NCBI RefSeq assembly: GCF_017488845.2
Contig: NZ_CP083370.1
Location: forward strand, 248,001-312,000
DNA length: 64,000 bases
Direction of reading: 5' to 3'
DNA from: Ensifer canadensis
GTDB lineage: Bacteria > Pseudomonadota > Alphaproteobacteria > Rhizobiales > Rhizobiaceae
Below are positions 7,359 to 15,060 of this stretch, piece by piece (within the stretch, counting starts at the first letter, position 1; the number at the start of each line of letters is the position of its first letter). Under the pieces are notes generated by a model. That model was not told where the DNA came from. It saw only the letters and a program-made list of their open reading frames with translations, and ran no database searches. The position numbers were made by a program, and so were the translations under genes.

Positions 7359-8114
7359 TCAAGTTTGAGGTGTTTCAGCGGCGACCAGCGGACGCTGTTT
7401 TCGCATGCTGTCGCCGGTCAGATCGATGCGGTATGCGTTGTGAACGAGGCGATCCAGAATGGCATCGGCGAGCGTTGGGTTTGCAATGATCTCGTACCAG
7501 TGATCCAGAGGCACCTGACTGGTGACGATTGTCGAGCGACGCTCGTAGCGGTCTTCGATGATCTCGAGGAGGTCACGCCGCTGATCATCGTTGAGTTTTT
7601 CCGGTCCCCAATCATCAAGAATAAGCAGGTCGGTCTTGGCGAGGGATTTGAGGATCCTGCCGTATCGCCCGTCGCCCCTTGCAAGGGCAAGAGTTGCAAA
7701 CAGCCGCGGGACGCGGTGATAGGCGACGGAGAAATCCTCGCGGCATGCTTTGTGGCCGAGTGCGCAGGCCAGCCAACTTTTGCCAACACCGGCTGGCCCG
7801 GTGATGAGAAGACTGTGGTGCTTGCGGATCCAGTCGCAGCCGGCAAGCGCCATGAACAGATTGCGATCGAGGCCGCGTGCAGCACGAAAGTCGGCATTCT
7901 CGATCTGCGCGTCGTGGCGAAGCTTGGCAGCCCTGGCGCGGGCTTCGAAGCGCTTCTGTCGACGCATGGTGGCCTCGCGTTCGAGCAACATGGCAAGCCA
8001 TTCTGCATGCTCGAGGCCACGTGCTTCTGATTGTGCATCGAGCTCCTGGAAAGCGGCTGCCATGCCGTAAAGGCCGAGTTCGCGCAGCATGTCGATGGTG
8101 GGGTTGATCAGCAA
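7359..8114 (-). CDS. istB: IS21 helper ATPase IstB
   Basis: 251 residues. The start is a TTG preceded by GGAG and aligned with the family N-terminus. It is an AAA+/DnaC-like ATPase: Walker A GPAGVGKS at 106-113, Walker B LLILDDWG at about 164-171, and a sensor-like TSQVP motif (about 200). In the family IstB binds DNA, activates the IstA transposase and helps target choice. The gene lies 12 nt after istA, the usual arrangement, and looks full length. Confidence 0.93.
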   Translation of the reverse strand: MLINPTIDMLRELGLYGMAAAFQELDAQSEARGLEHAEWLAMLLEREATMRRQKRFEARARAAKLRHDAQIENADFRAARGLDRNLFMALAGCDWIRKHHSLLITGPAGVGKSWLACALGHKACREDFSVAYHRVPRLFATLALARGDGRYGRILKSLAKTDLLILDDWGPEKLNDDQRRDLLEIIEDRYERRSTIVTSQVPLDHWYEIIANPTLADAILDRLVHNAYRIDLTGDSMRKQRPLVAAETPQT

Positions 8115-8126
8115 TGGTGTGTCTCC

Positions 8127-9662
8127 TCAATGAAAATAATCAGGGCCACGCAGGTTGGCGTGATCGATAATGGCGGTCGGTTCGGTGGAATGGCGCGCGG
8201 CCTTGTGGTTGGCGATGAGCGAGGCAATGCTCTTGCAGTTCAGTCCACCGATCTCGACGGCGCGGGCTGAAACGGCCTCAGCCCGATTGCGTTCGATGTC
8301 GCGAAACAGCCGCAGGACACCCAGGCATGTTCGAAAGCCCTGTTCGGGATGAGGACGGCTGGAAAGAATTGCGATGACCAACCCTTCGGTCTGAGGGCCG
8401 ATGGATGCGGCCCAGCGCCGAAAGCGATCCGGTGTCCACTCGGCATAGCGCCGGTGGGAACTGGGCATATGATCCGGATCAGTTCCATGGCGAGGACCAC
8501 CATAGCGGCGCTGATGCACGGCAATGCGCTTGCCGCGGTGGAAGATCTCGATGGTGCGTGCCGTTGCCCTCAGATCGACCTGCTGGCGAATGAGGCTGTG
8601 CGGCACGGAATAAAAGAAAGTCTTGAACTCGACGTGGTAATCCGTCGAGACGCGGACCAAACGCCATTCGGCGAATTCGTAGTCTTCGCTCGGAAGACTT
8701 GCGAGTGCGGCACGCTCAACGCTCTCAAACAGTTGCCGGCGACTGACGCCCAACCGGCGCATGACGTGGCCGTTGATGCGATCGAGTGCCTGGCCAATGG
8801 CAACATTGGCCTCAGCAAGCGAGAAAAAGGTCTGATTGCGCAATCGCCCCAGAATGCAGGACTGGGCAAACCGGACGCCATTCTCGACTTTCGATTTGTC
8901 CTTCGGCCGTCGCGGCCGTGCCGGAAGAACACCGACGGCGTAGTGCGATGCCATCATGCCGTAGCTGCGGTTGATCTCGGGATCGTAAAAGCTGGCACGA
9001 CTGACGCCTGACTTCAGATTGTCGGGAACGATCAGCCGGGGAACGCCTCCAAAGAAACGAAACATCCGGACATGCGAGCCGATCCAGTCGGGGAGCGTTT
9101 GCGTCCAGGTCGCGTCCGCATAGGTGAAGCTGGATGCGCCGAGCACCGCCACGAAGATCTCTGCCTCGCGGATCTCGCCGGTCTTGCGATCGACAATCGG
9201 GATCTTCTTGCCGGAATAGTCGACGAACACCTTGTCGCCGGCCGCATGCTCCTGGCGCATCGTCGGCGAAAGCCGCTGCTCGAAACCGCGAAAGAGTTCG
9301 CAGAAGCGACTGTAGCCATATCCTTCGGGATGCGAGCCACGATACTCCTCCCACAGGATGAGCAAGGTGACACCAGGCTTCTTGAGCTCGACAGCAAGAT
9401 CGGCCCAGTTCGGCTCGACGCGTCTCCTCGCGCCCTGTTTGACGCCGTTGCGAGTGAAGAGCTTGTTCGCAAGCGCATCGTCGGTCAGTTCGCCCGGCAA
9501 GGGCCAGGTCAATCCAACCGCTGCTGCGCGCCGCAGATTATCCTGCACCGTACTGCGCGCTATTCCCAACACGACGGCAATCTCGCGGGAGCTCGTCCCG
9601 CTTCCGGCAAGCCGCAGCATTTGTCGTAACTGTCTCATGGTCAGCCTTCTCTTTGCCGGCAT
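8127..9662 (-). CDS. istA: IS21 transposase IstA
   Basis: 511 residues from ATG 9662, preceded by GGAG; another ATG 12 nt upstream is possible. The N-terminal helix-turn-helix (TSSREIAVVLGIARSTVQDN, about 23-42) binds the element ends. The DDE catalytic triad is visible as Asp148 (FVDYSG), Asp214 (VPDNLKSG) and Glu260 (KSKVENG), with the normal IS21 spacing. The C-terminal region is the beta-rich domain of the family. The frame is undamaged, so transposition remains possible. Transcription runs towards istB. Confidence 0.95.
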   Translation of the reverse strand: MPAKRRLTMRQLRQMLRLAGSGTSSREIAVVLGIARSTVQDNLRRAAAVGLTWPLPGELTDDALANKLFTRNGVKQGARRRVEPNWADLAVELKKPGVTLLILWEEYRGSHPEGYGYSRFCELFRGFEQRLSPTMRQEHAAGDKVFVDYSGKKIPIVDRKTGEIREAEIFVAVLGASSFTYADATWTQTLPDWIGSHVRMFRFFGGVPRLIVPDNLKSGVSRASFYDPEINRSYGMMASHYAVGVLPARPRRPKDKSKVENGVRFAQSCILGRLRNQTFFSLAEANVAIGQALDRINGHVMRRLGVSRRQLFESVERAALASLPSEDYEFAEWRLVRVSTDYHVEFKTFFYSVPHSLIRQQVDLRATARTIEIFHRGKRIAVHQRRYGGPRHGTDPDHMPSSHRRYAEWTPDRFRRWAASIGPQTEGLVIAILSSRPHPEQGFRTCLGVLRLFRDIERNRAEAVSARAVEIGGLNCKSIASLIANHKAARHSTEPTAIIDHANLRGPDYFH

Positions 9663-9833
9663 CAAAATCTCCACGTTTGTCGTGGTGTAATTGATGCCAA
9701 AGTTGCTGACCCAGGAGGTAATGTTCAGTGCCGAAAACCGGCCGGTCTTTGATTGGAACGGTGGCCGGCTTCAGATCGGAATGGTGGCCGGTCTTTGATC
9801 GGAATGGCGGCCGGCTTCACGTCGGAATCCGCA

Positions 9834-9840
9834 GGCTGAC
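9834..9840. repeat. Right target-site duplication of IS21 element
   Basis: GGCTGAC, matching 7203-7209 exactly. Confidence 0.85.
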
Positions 9841-10384
9841 AGTTGTTAGCTGCGCATACGCTCCCACCACGGTCCCCGGAAGCCTTCTTTGCACTTCCAT
9901 CACGGCAATCGCGGCCGCCTAGCCGGTCTGTTTTGCCACGGGTGTCCAAATACCAACCTTCGAGCGCCCGCTCGATCGCTTCGTCGCCATTGTCCGGTGC
10001 GATGGACACAGAAGTTATCTCGTTTATCTCGAACGGCGTTGATTCCCGATGAGCTTGAGAGGAAATGAAGAACGCAAAAGCCTTCCCATGTTCGACGCCC
10101 GCGACATAGAGATCGAACTTTCCAAGCTCCAGGCCGAACTTGTGCAGTAATCCGAATGAGTTTCGTAGTTGCGTCGGCAGTTCCCGGCGCAAGCGCTCCA
10201 CCGATGGGAATCGAGATGCCAGCCATTGAATGCGTGACGAGCCGCCCGACGTGCCCCTCATGGCGATGACGATTCCTAGATGAGGTATCGGGATTGCCTT
10301 AACGGTCAGCCCACGCGGCTCCGTTGCACCATCGGTAACGATGTGTGCGCGATCGCCGCTCAGAAAAATCTGAACCGCGCTCAT
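9834..10384 (-). pseudogene. 5' part of a phage gene, frameshifted and split by IS21
   Basis: The gene starts at ATG 10384 inside ATGA with the upstream phage gene. The first ~150 residues read well in one frame (start MSAVQIFLSGDRAHIVTDGA, then RGTSGGSS and a helical segment to DEAIERALEGW), a pattern seen in phage tail/baseplate-type hypothetical proteins. Past about 9930 that frame turns into low-complexity sequence, while the +2-shifted frame reads AAAIAVMEVQRRLPG then GAYAQLTT and continues across the target duplication into the 3' fragment at 7144-7209. Thus one indel in about 9900-9960 and one IS insertion have both broken the gene. A sequencing indel is an alternative to the frameshift. 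Confidence 0.6.
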
Positions 10385-10617
10385 CGGGCATTCCGAAAGT
10401 GTTGCCGAACCTGACCAGTCGGCGGCGCAAGTACAGCGCCGGCGACAATCACATTGGCGGCGGCGATGGCAATGGCACCGGTGGCCGCAGCCGAGATGGC
10501 GGTGCTTGATAGGAGGAAGCCGTGAATAAAGGGGACAAGCAGGGGCGCAGGGTTGGCGAAAGCAGACGCTGCCGATGCCAAAAACGTTAGGGCACATACG
10601 ACAGAAACGCGAAGCAT
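10381..10617 (-). CDS. Small secreted or membrane phage protein
   Basis: 78 residues from ATG 10617, chosen because AAGGA lies 9 nt upstream and the product then opens with a signal-like segment (MLRVSVVCALTFLASAASAFA). An upstream ATG at 10668 with AAGGA at 6 nt would add 17 polar residues and is an alternative. A second hydrophobic, Ala/Ile-rich stretch follows (about 32-60). The stop overlaps the next phage gene (ATGA). Small hydrophobic proteins in this position of phage tail operons are common, but I cannot name it. Confidence 0.5.
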   Translation of the reverse strand: MLRVSVVCALTFLASAASAFANPAPLLVPFIHGFLLSSTAISAAATGAIAIAAANVIVAGAVLAPPTGQVRQHFRNAR

Positions 10618-10760
10618 GTTTTTCTGATCCTTCATGATCAAGGGTGCGAGATTTATGACGGCGGGCATTTTCGTTCCTTTCAAATTCGCGTGTCGGCGCG
10701 GAAGTCGTCTGCTTGCGATCCACGCCGGGACCGGGGGCTGGCAATTAGCTGGGAGGCGTC

Positions 10761-11117
10761 CTAGTTCGGGTTGCGGTTCGCTCGTTCTTGCTTTCTCAGC
10801 AGACGGTCGACGAATTGGCGAAGGGGGCTACCGCGTTTCTGGATAGCCTCCTCGGATCGGTGCTTTTCGGCCTCGCGCGCAGATGCGTTGCAAGCCGCGA
10901 GCACCAAGTTGCCGGCTTCCTTCTTCGTTGCAGTCATGAAAGCTCTGTAATCGTCTCCGTAGAGCAGCCGCAGTTCCCGAGACGCTTCCCACGCTTCTCT
11001 CAGGCGCCGGTAGGCGTAGTCGTTCCAGCGGGGAAACTGAAAGCGGAGATCCTCATTCGCTTCCCATTCGCTGCGCCAAGCATTCAATTTATCGCCATAA
11101 GTCATGTCGTCCCTCAC
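10761..11117 (-). CDS. Charged helical phage/island protein
   Basis: 118 residues; GTG start inside a GTGA overlap with the coiled-coil gene upstream, with ATG 11105 as the alternative. The product is helical with many aromatic residues in the first half (WRSEWEANEDLRFQFPRW, then YAYRRLREAWEASRELRLLYG) and basic residues at the C-terminus. No family recognised. Tight coupling says it works with the 213-aa product. Confidence 0.5.
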   Translation of the reverse strand: MRDDMTYGDKLNAWRSEWEANEDLRFQFPRWNDYAYRRLREAWEASRELRLLYGDDYRAFMTATKKEAGNLVLAACNASAREAEKHRSEEAIQKRGSPLRQFVDRLLRKQERANRNPN

Positions 11118-11755
11118 TTCCCAGCTGCAGTGCTTTTCAAGCGACGAGTGACCTCCAGCAGGTTCGGCCCTGTTTGTCCCGCCATGAACCTGCCAGCGCG
11201 CATAAAGTCGAAAATTTCCGCCAGGTTCTCGTCAGGCTTTGTCACGACATGCAGAGGAGGGCGGATACAGAGTTCATGATGGTTGCCCGCTCTGAGCTGG
11301 TTGTTCAGAGCCTCGATTTCGGCGGCCAGGCGCTGATACTGCAACAAGCCATCCACGACGGCCTGAAGTGGTGCGGAGACCTCCAGGAGCACGGCTTGGG
11401 CTTCGAGTTGTTTCGCCGCAGCGGACGCGCGTTTGGCGCTCATCGCCGCTTCGGTTTCATTCTTCAGCATGACCTTGTGCTTCTCATCGATACGCCGTTC
11501 GAGATACTCGGCGTCGTTAAGCAGGTCACCGAGCATCGCTTTTTCTGCGCGAAGCTTGCTCGCCCGGGTTCGGTCGATAGATTCAGCCTCGGCCGCGATT
11601 TCATCGTCCAAAGCCTCCCGCAGGCCTTCGATCTCGGCAATGAGATCCGGAAGAGCTTTCCCAGCGGAAAGAACTTCCGACGCGGTATTTGCCTTGGCGA
11701 GTTCACGGCGGACTCTATCGAGGGTGCCCTCTGCGCCGGTTTTTGGAGTAACCAT
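11114..11755 (-). CDS. Coiled-coil protein, first gene of a phage-like minus-strand operon
   Basis: 213 residues; ATG preceded by GAGGT. Residues 30-150 are a long heptad-rich coiled coil (Ala, Glu, Lys, Leu, with few Pro or Gly). The C-terminal 60 residues are mixed and contain CIRPPLHVVTKPDENL. Phage scaffold, chaperone or tape-measure-associated proteins can look like this, but no motif decides. It is followed by an overlapping gene and preceded by a control region with three palindromes, which probably regulates it. Confidence 0.55.
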   Translation of the reverse strand: MVTPKTGAEGTLDRVRRELAKANTASEVLSAGKALPDLIAEIEGLREALDDEIAAEAESIDRTRASKLRAEKAMLGDLLNDAEYLERRIDEKHKVMLKNETEAAMSAKRASAAAKQLEAQAVLLEVSAPLQAVVDGLLQYQRLAAEIEALNNQLRAGNHHELCIRPPLHVVTKPDENLAEIFDFMRAGRFMAGQTGPNLLEVTRRLKSTAAGK

Positions 11756-11822
11756 GTCTACCTCGTTGCGGTTTCAGGAGTTCCTGTCCGAACTGACGTG
11801 GCATGGGTGGACTACCGAAAAC

Positions 11823-11858
11823 GATACCCAAAACGTTTCCGGTGTCGTTTTGGGTATC
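11823..11858. repeat. Perfect 13-bp inverted repeat
   Basis: GATACCCAAAACG (11823-11835) and CGTTTTGGGTATC (11846-11858) flank a 10-base spacer. Distance between arm centres is 23 nt, about two helical turns, so a dimeric regulator could bind one face. Confidence 0.7.
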
Positions 11859-11905
11859 CAAAGCGGCACTGGGCAGCCGATCAACGCCGGCCTCCTCCTT
11901 GGTGA

Positions 11906-11928
11906 AAATGTTTCCGACGAAAACATTT
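11906..11928. repeat. 8-bp inverted repeat
   Basis: AAATGTTT (11906-11913) and AAACATTT (11921-11928) around 7 bases. AT-rich arms in an otherwise GC-rich stretch. Confidence 0.5.
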
Positions 11929-11990
11929 CTCGGGCGCCCTTCCGGGCACTGGAGACGGCCAACGGCGCTTCTGTCAACGGCAGGCGAATG

Positions 11991-12007
11991 TTCGCCAAGT
12001 TGGCGAA
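11991..12007. repeat. 17-bp perfect palindrome sharing its core with 2637-2649
   Basis: TTCGCCAAGTTGGCGAA. Its inner 13-mer, CGCCAAGTTGGCG, is the reverse complement of the core of the palindrome at 2631-2655, about 9.4 kb away on the same island. Confidence 0.65.
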
Positions 12008-12097
12008 GCTACCGGTGACGAGCCGCGACGGTTTCGGCGGCGACGGCCGAGGCGGGCCGGGCAATCGGGGCGCGCCCTTCGGCGCGAAGAAGAGAGA

Positions 12098-12928
12098 TCA
12101 CTCCTGGCCTGGACGGCTGCGCATCGAGTTCAGGCAAACATCTTGCGCGTCAGCTGCAGCACCGAACGACTTGCGTAAATCGTCAGCAAGATCATCGATA
12201 GCGGATTCTGAGACGGCGCGGCGGGCGGCGGTCAGATTTGCATGATCCACTGCCAGCCACCGATAAAGCGCTTGAGCGACGCCACGCCTGGTAGGAATTT
12301 CGCGAAAGTGCCCTAATGGCTCCACAAGGCGGAACCGTGAAATCATCAACGCCTTGTGCAAATTGATCGGCCCGCCGCCCCTCTCGATACGTCCTTGATC
12401 AGCAATTCGCACGCCCGAGACTCGCTGTTTGTCTCTCGTGACCGAAAGGCCCCCTTTCGCTAGTTCCGTGTTGTAGTCCTCGATCGTCCAGGGCGAGGTT
12501 TCGCTTCGATCGGCTTCCACAATGCGCCGGAAGACGTCTGACGGTTGCTGCAGATGAACGGGCTGTACAAGCTCCACGCTCGACGTTGCAGGACCCTGGT
12601 CGAGCAGTTCTCTGTTAGTCGGGATAGCTTCTCTTGTGGCAAACCGCAGATCGTAAACGCGCTTGCCTTCGGGTGTGACGGCCAGAAAATCAACGCCATC
12701 CGTTTCCCATCGAAGGTGATGCCAGGCCTCTTCGGGGATCTCGGAGTAGGGCTCCAATGGTCCGTTGATCCTGCCGCTTGCCCTTAGCTCCGCGAGAGGC
12801 GAGAGGCCGCTCAGCCGACGGATGTCAAACAGGATCAATGCATCGGCAAGGTCGATTTCCTTGCCGACATGGAGCCGCCGTCGAATGTCCTCGCTTTGAA
12901 CTTGCCGCCACTGGTACCCATACGTCAT
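12098..12928 (-). CDS. Island hypothetical protein
   Basis: 276 residues from ATG 12928, which has GGAAGGG upstream; an ATG at 12958 would add ten residues but lacks a well-spaced site. The N-terminal half looks like a folded alpha/beta domain (for example LADALILFDIRRL, GVDFLAVTPEGKRVYDLRF). The C-terminal 120 residues are helical, with VAQALYRWLAVDHANL and ESAIDDLADDLRKSF. No catalytic motif is recognisable. It stands alone, with 170 nt to the palindrome cluster on one side and a 286-nt gap on the other. Confidence 0.5.
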   Translation of the reverse strand: MTYGYQWRQVQSEDIRRRLHVGKEIDLADALILFDIRRLSGLSPLAELRASGRINGPLEPYSEIPEEAWHHLRWETDGVDFLAVTPEGKRVYDLRFATREAIPTNRELLDQGPATSSVELVQPVHLQQPSDVFRRIVEADRSETSPWTIEDYNTELAKGGLSVTRDKQRVSGVRIADQGRIERGGGPINLHKALMISRFRLVEPLGHFREIPTRRGVAQALYRWLAVDHANLTAARRAVSESAIDDLADDLRKSFGAAADAQDVCLNSMRSRPGQE

Positions 12929-13214
12929 TTCAAACGCCCTTCCCACTGCACCAAACATCCCCGAACGCAGCCGAACTCATGTTCGCAGGACGAGAACACA
13001 ACAACAACAACAACAAGGGAAAAAGCAGCCCTTCTGACGCGCCAAACATCGCGGGTACTTTAAACCACTGGAAGGACCCGCGCGCTCGTGGGCACCGTAA
13101 TAGCGGTCGAACATGTAAGCTGAAGGGGGGCTAGTCCCCTGACTCAAGTTCAAAATGGATTCCGACTGCACTCCTCGAACGCAGTCAACGGCGGTTACGG
13201 TCATGGTCAGTTCC
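12929..13214. other. Spacer with a short CAA-repeat tract
   Basis: 286 nt. It holds a run of six ACA/CAA units (about 12998-13015) and a C/G-rich hairpin near 13125-13140 (GGGGGGCTAGTCCCC). No gene is apparent. Confidence 0.4.
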
Positions 13215-13670
13215 TCACCGAGTGGAAGGCGACGTGGTGTTGGAATTCAACAGATCAATCATATCGGGAGCTTGTTCCCGAACTCGTTCGCGAGACCGCT
13301 GAAAGCAGCGGGGAGAGCAGAAACGCCGTAGCCTGCCAGGTCCGCCGAGACGAGTAGGCAATAGCGATCCGCATTGGCCGCAGCAGCTTGCGGCAACTGC
13401 TGGACACGACCGGGCGCTGGCTTCCCAATCTCGTCGCTGATCCGAACCGTGTTTTCGACGGCATTCGTCCGAGCAAAAACGGATGGGGCGACCACGTTTT
13501 CTCAATGCCTCAAAGTCCTCACCGCATTCCGCGCAAAGAGCTGAAAACCTCTTCTGCGGCCTCTCGGCTCGGGCTTCCGGCTCAAATGCGTGTCCAAAGA
13601 GATCGGCAGCAGGTGACAGTTCAGAATTCATCAGACTTCTGGCCCCATTTTTTCGATCGTGCTTATCCAT
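13215..13670 (-). CDS. Zinc-ribbon-like protein with two Cys clusters
   Basis: 151 residues. Two cysteine modules are visible: CAECGEDFEALRKRG...FCSDEC (residues about 46-70) and CGQCG...FCSPRC (about 97-123), each with the C-x2-C ... C-x3-C spacing of small zinc ribbons. Basic residues surround both. It overlaps the upstream gene's stop by 8 nt, closing a four-gene minus-strand cassette. Nucleic-acid binding is likely; its job on the island is unknown. Confidence 0.6.
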   Translation of the reverse strand: MDKHDRKNGARSLMNSELSPAADLFGHAFEPEARAERPQKRFSALCAECGEDFEALRKRGRPIRFCSDECRRKHGSDQRRDWEASARSCPAVAASCCGQCGSLLPTRLGGPGRLRRFCSPRCFQRSRERVREQAPDMIDLLNSNTTSPSTR

Positions 13671-14496
13671 CTCGCGTCACCATTCCAGCGGCATGCATGC
13701 GGTCCACGATGAACCGCTCGCCATCGCCGCGCCGCTGCATCTCGGCCTCAGTCGCCTGATCGCTAATTTCTGTGGTGACCCACTCGAGGAAGCTGGCGTA
13801 GGCGTGAACACCTCGCCTCAGCATCGCTGAGTTCCACCGCCTCGTTGCCGCCTGTTCGGCTATGCGCCACTTCCCACCGGGCACAACCTTAGATGGTGAA
13901 TTCAGAGCCGTCCGGGCATTCCCGCTCCAAAGCCCATTTGCCCTCTCGGCTGGTACAGGTTTCTGACGCTGCGCAGGGCCGTCAGGCTCCGGAAAACCCA
14001 CCCCTCCACTCGCTTCGGACGGTATAGGGTTTATTCCAAAGGGTTCCTTCAAAAGGGTTCGGGGATCATTTTTGATACCATCAAGGGATCGTTCTTGATC
14101 TGTTGGAGGGATCATTTCTGATCCGTTTGCGGCTTCCTTTTCAGGCGCGCCACCGCTCAACATCCGCCTCTCCCAGTCAGCGAGAATACGCCGCATCTTG
14201 GCCCAGTTCGGCTGGTAACTGGCGCGGTGAGACATGCCCCCATGGCTACGCTTGCGAAACAGTTCATGCACGTCACAAAGCTCCTTGGTTGCACGCTTCA
14301 CCGTGGCCTCACCAAGTCCTAGCATCGTCGAGAGGCGCGCGACGCTCGGGTCGCACTGGCCAGTCTTGCGGTTGAAGTGCTCCAGCAGCGCGAAGCCGAC
14401 ATTCAGCGCGCCGCCTGATATACCGGCGCTCAAGCCGAGGGCCCTGCGCGCGACAGCAACGTCGAGAGCGGTGGGAATTTCATTCTTCCTCGCCAT
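13663..14496 (-). CDS. Helix-turn-helix phage/plasmid replication-type protein
   Basis: 277 residues from ATG 14496; a TTG one codon earlier is not needed. The N-terminal segment GALNVGFALLEHFNRKTGQC followed by PSVARLSTMLGLGEATVKRATKEL is the helix-turn-helix found at the start of phage O-like and RepA-like replication proteins. The middle 100 residues are Pro/Gly/Ser-rich linker and the C-terminus is helical. The gene overlaps its upstream neighbour by 17 nt. It could initiate replication of an excised element or act as a regulator; the origin is not identified. Confidence 0.6.
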   Translation of the reverse strand: MARKNEIPTALDVAVARRALGLSAGISGGALNVGFALLEHFNRKTGQCDPSVARLSTMLGLGEATVKRATKELCDVHELFRKRSHGGMSHRASYQPNWAKMRRILADWERRMLSGGAPEKEAANGSEMIPPTDQERSLDGIKNDPRTLLKEPFGINPIPSEASGGVGFPEPDGPAQRQKPVPAERANGLWSGNARTALNSPSKVVPGGKWRIAEQAATRRWNSAMLRRGVHAYASFLEWVTTEISDQATEAEMQRRGDGERFIVDRMHAAGMVTRDG

Positions 14497-14806
14497 CAAC
14501 CAACTGCTCGCGTCTTGCGCGATACTGATCCCCCAGTGCCGCCAGTGCGGAAATATCTGGTTCGAGTATCGTCTTGATGAGCCCTTTAGCCTCCAGGCGC
14601 TTCAATGAGGACCTTACGCGCTCCTCACTGACACCAAGTCCTCCTGCGATCCTCGACGGCACAGCTATGACAAAGCCGTTGATCTCCGACAGGCTGAGGA
14701 TCGCCGCCGAAACACTCTTGTCGATCCCGTTGAGCTCGCGTGAGACGCCGATGCCAAGATCAAGCTCGTCGAGGTTAAACGGAGCTTCGTCGTAGTAGAA
14801 CGGCAT
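14480..14806 (-). CDS. Winged-helix regulator-like protein
   Basis: 108 residues from ATG 14806, overlapping the previous stop by one base (TGATG). Residues from INGFVIAVPSRIAGGLGVSE through RVRSSLKRLEAKGLI form a winged helix in which the recognition helix is followed by an LI-K strand. Similar small proteins precede phage replication genes. Translational coupling to both neighbours suggests fixed stoichiometry. Confidence 0.6.
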   Translation of the reverse strand: MPFYYDEAPFNLDELDLGIGVSRELNGIDKSVSAAILSLSEINGFVIAVPSRIAGGLGVSEERVRSSLKRLEAKGLIKTILEPDISALAALGDQYRARREQLVDGEEE

Positions 14807-14979
14807 CACTCAAAGGCCTCGCGGGAGAGCGCATGCGCGGCCTTCATCGCCTCGATGGCTTCGATATTGCGAAGTCCGAAACGCTCTTTGAGCGCAGGGA
14901 GGATTGGACCGACAATGCTGTCGCGGTGATCGACGAGCCACTTCGCGGCCACTAAAATCACTGCGTCAGCGTTTGACAA
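14806..14979 (-). CDS. Short helical protein at the island end, start uncertain
   Basis: At least 57 residues. The open frame extends to 15222 across the antisense of the tRNA fragment, which cannot be coding history of this gene, so the start must lie inside the island. TTG 14979 is the earliest usable codon after the att site, but its ribosome site is poor, and the gene may have lost its original 5' end at integration. The product is helical (VAAKWLVDHRDSIVGPIL, then RNIEAIEAMKAAHAL) and is coupled to the winged-helix gene. Confidence 0.4.
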   Translation of the reverse strand: MSNADAVILVAAKWLVDHRDSIVGPILPALKERFGLRNIEAIEAMKAAHALSREAFE

Positions 14980-15060
14980 ACCTGCGGTAAGTGATTGATC
15001 TTCAATCTTGAGTTTGACAGATTTTGTTGTGGAAGTTACTGAAAAGGCCGGAATGACACT

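Larger units (their letters stand above)
7210..9833 (-). mobile_element. Complete IS21-family insertion sequence
   Basis: 2,624 bp. It begins TGCGTATTCCGATGAAGCCG and ends with the inverted counterpart finishing in GAATCCGCA, so the ends are imperfect terminal inverted repeats. Several subterminal copies of an ATTCCGAT...GGCCGGC unit fill 7210-7304 and 9731-9833, the multiple transposase-binding sites expected of IS21. It carries istA and istB in order on the minus strand, both intact, and is flanked by a 7-bp duplication. It interrupts a phage gene. Potentially active. Confidence 0.92.
11756..12097. promoter_or_regulatory. Palindrome-rich control region
   Basis: 342 nt with no credible gene on either strand. 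Three separate inverted repeats occur: 11823-11858 (13-base arms), 11906-11928 (8-base arms) and 11991-12007 (8-base arms around one base). The arrangement, just upstream of the minus-strand coiled-coil gene, fits an operator cluster or a replication-control region of the island. Confidence 0.5.

Noticed and set aside
11433..12245. Plus-strand open frame across the coiled-coil gene and the palindrome region
   Set aside because: Ser/Arg-rich translation, no start site; the minus-strand coiled-coil gene explains the left half and the rest is a gene-free region with palindromes.
12998..13015. CAA/ACA triplet tract as a CRISPR or minisatellite
   Set aside because: Only six short units with no spacers; a simple repeat. 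No CRISPR array was seen anywhere in the window.
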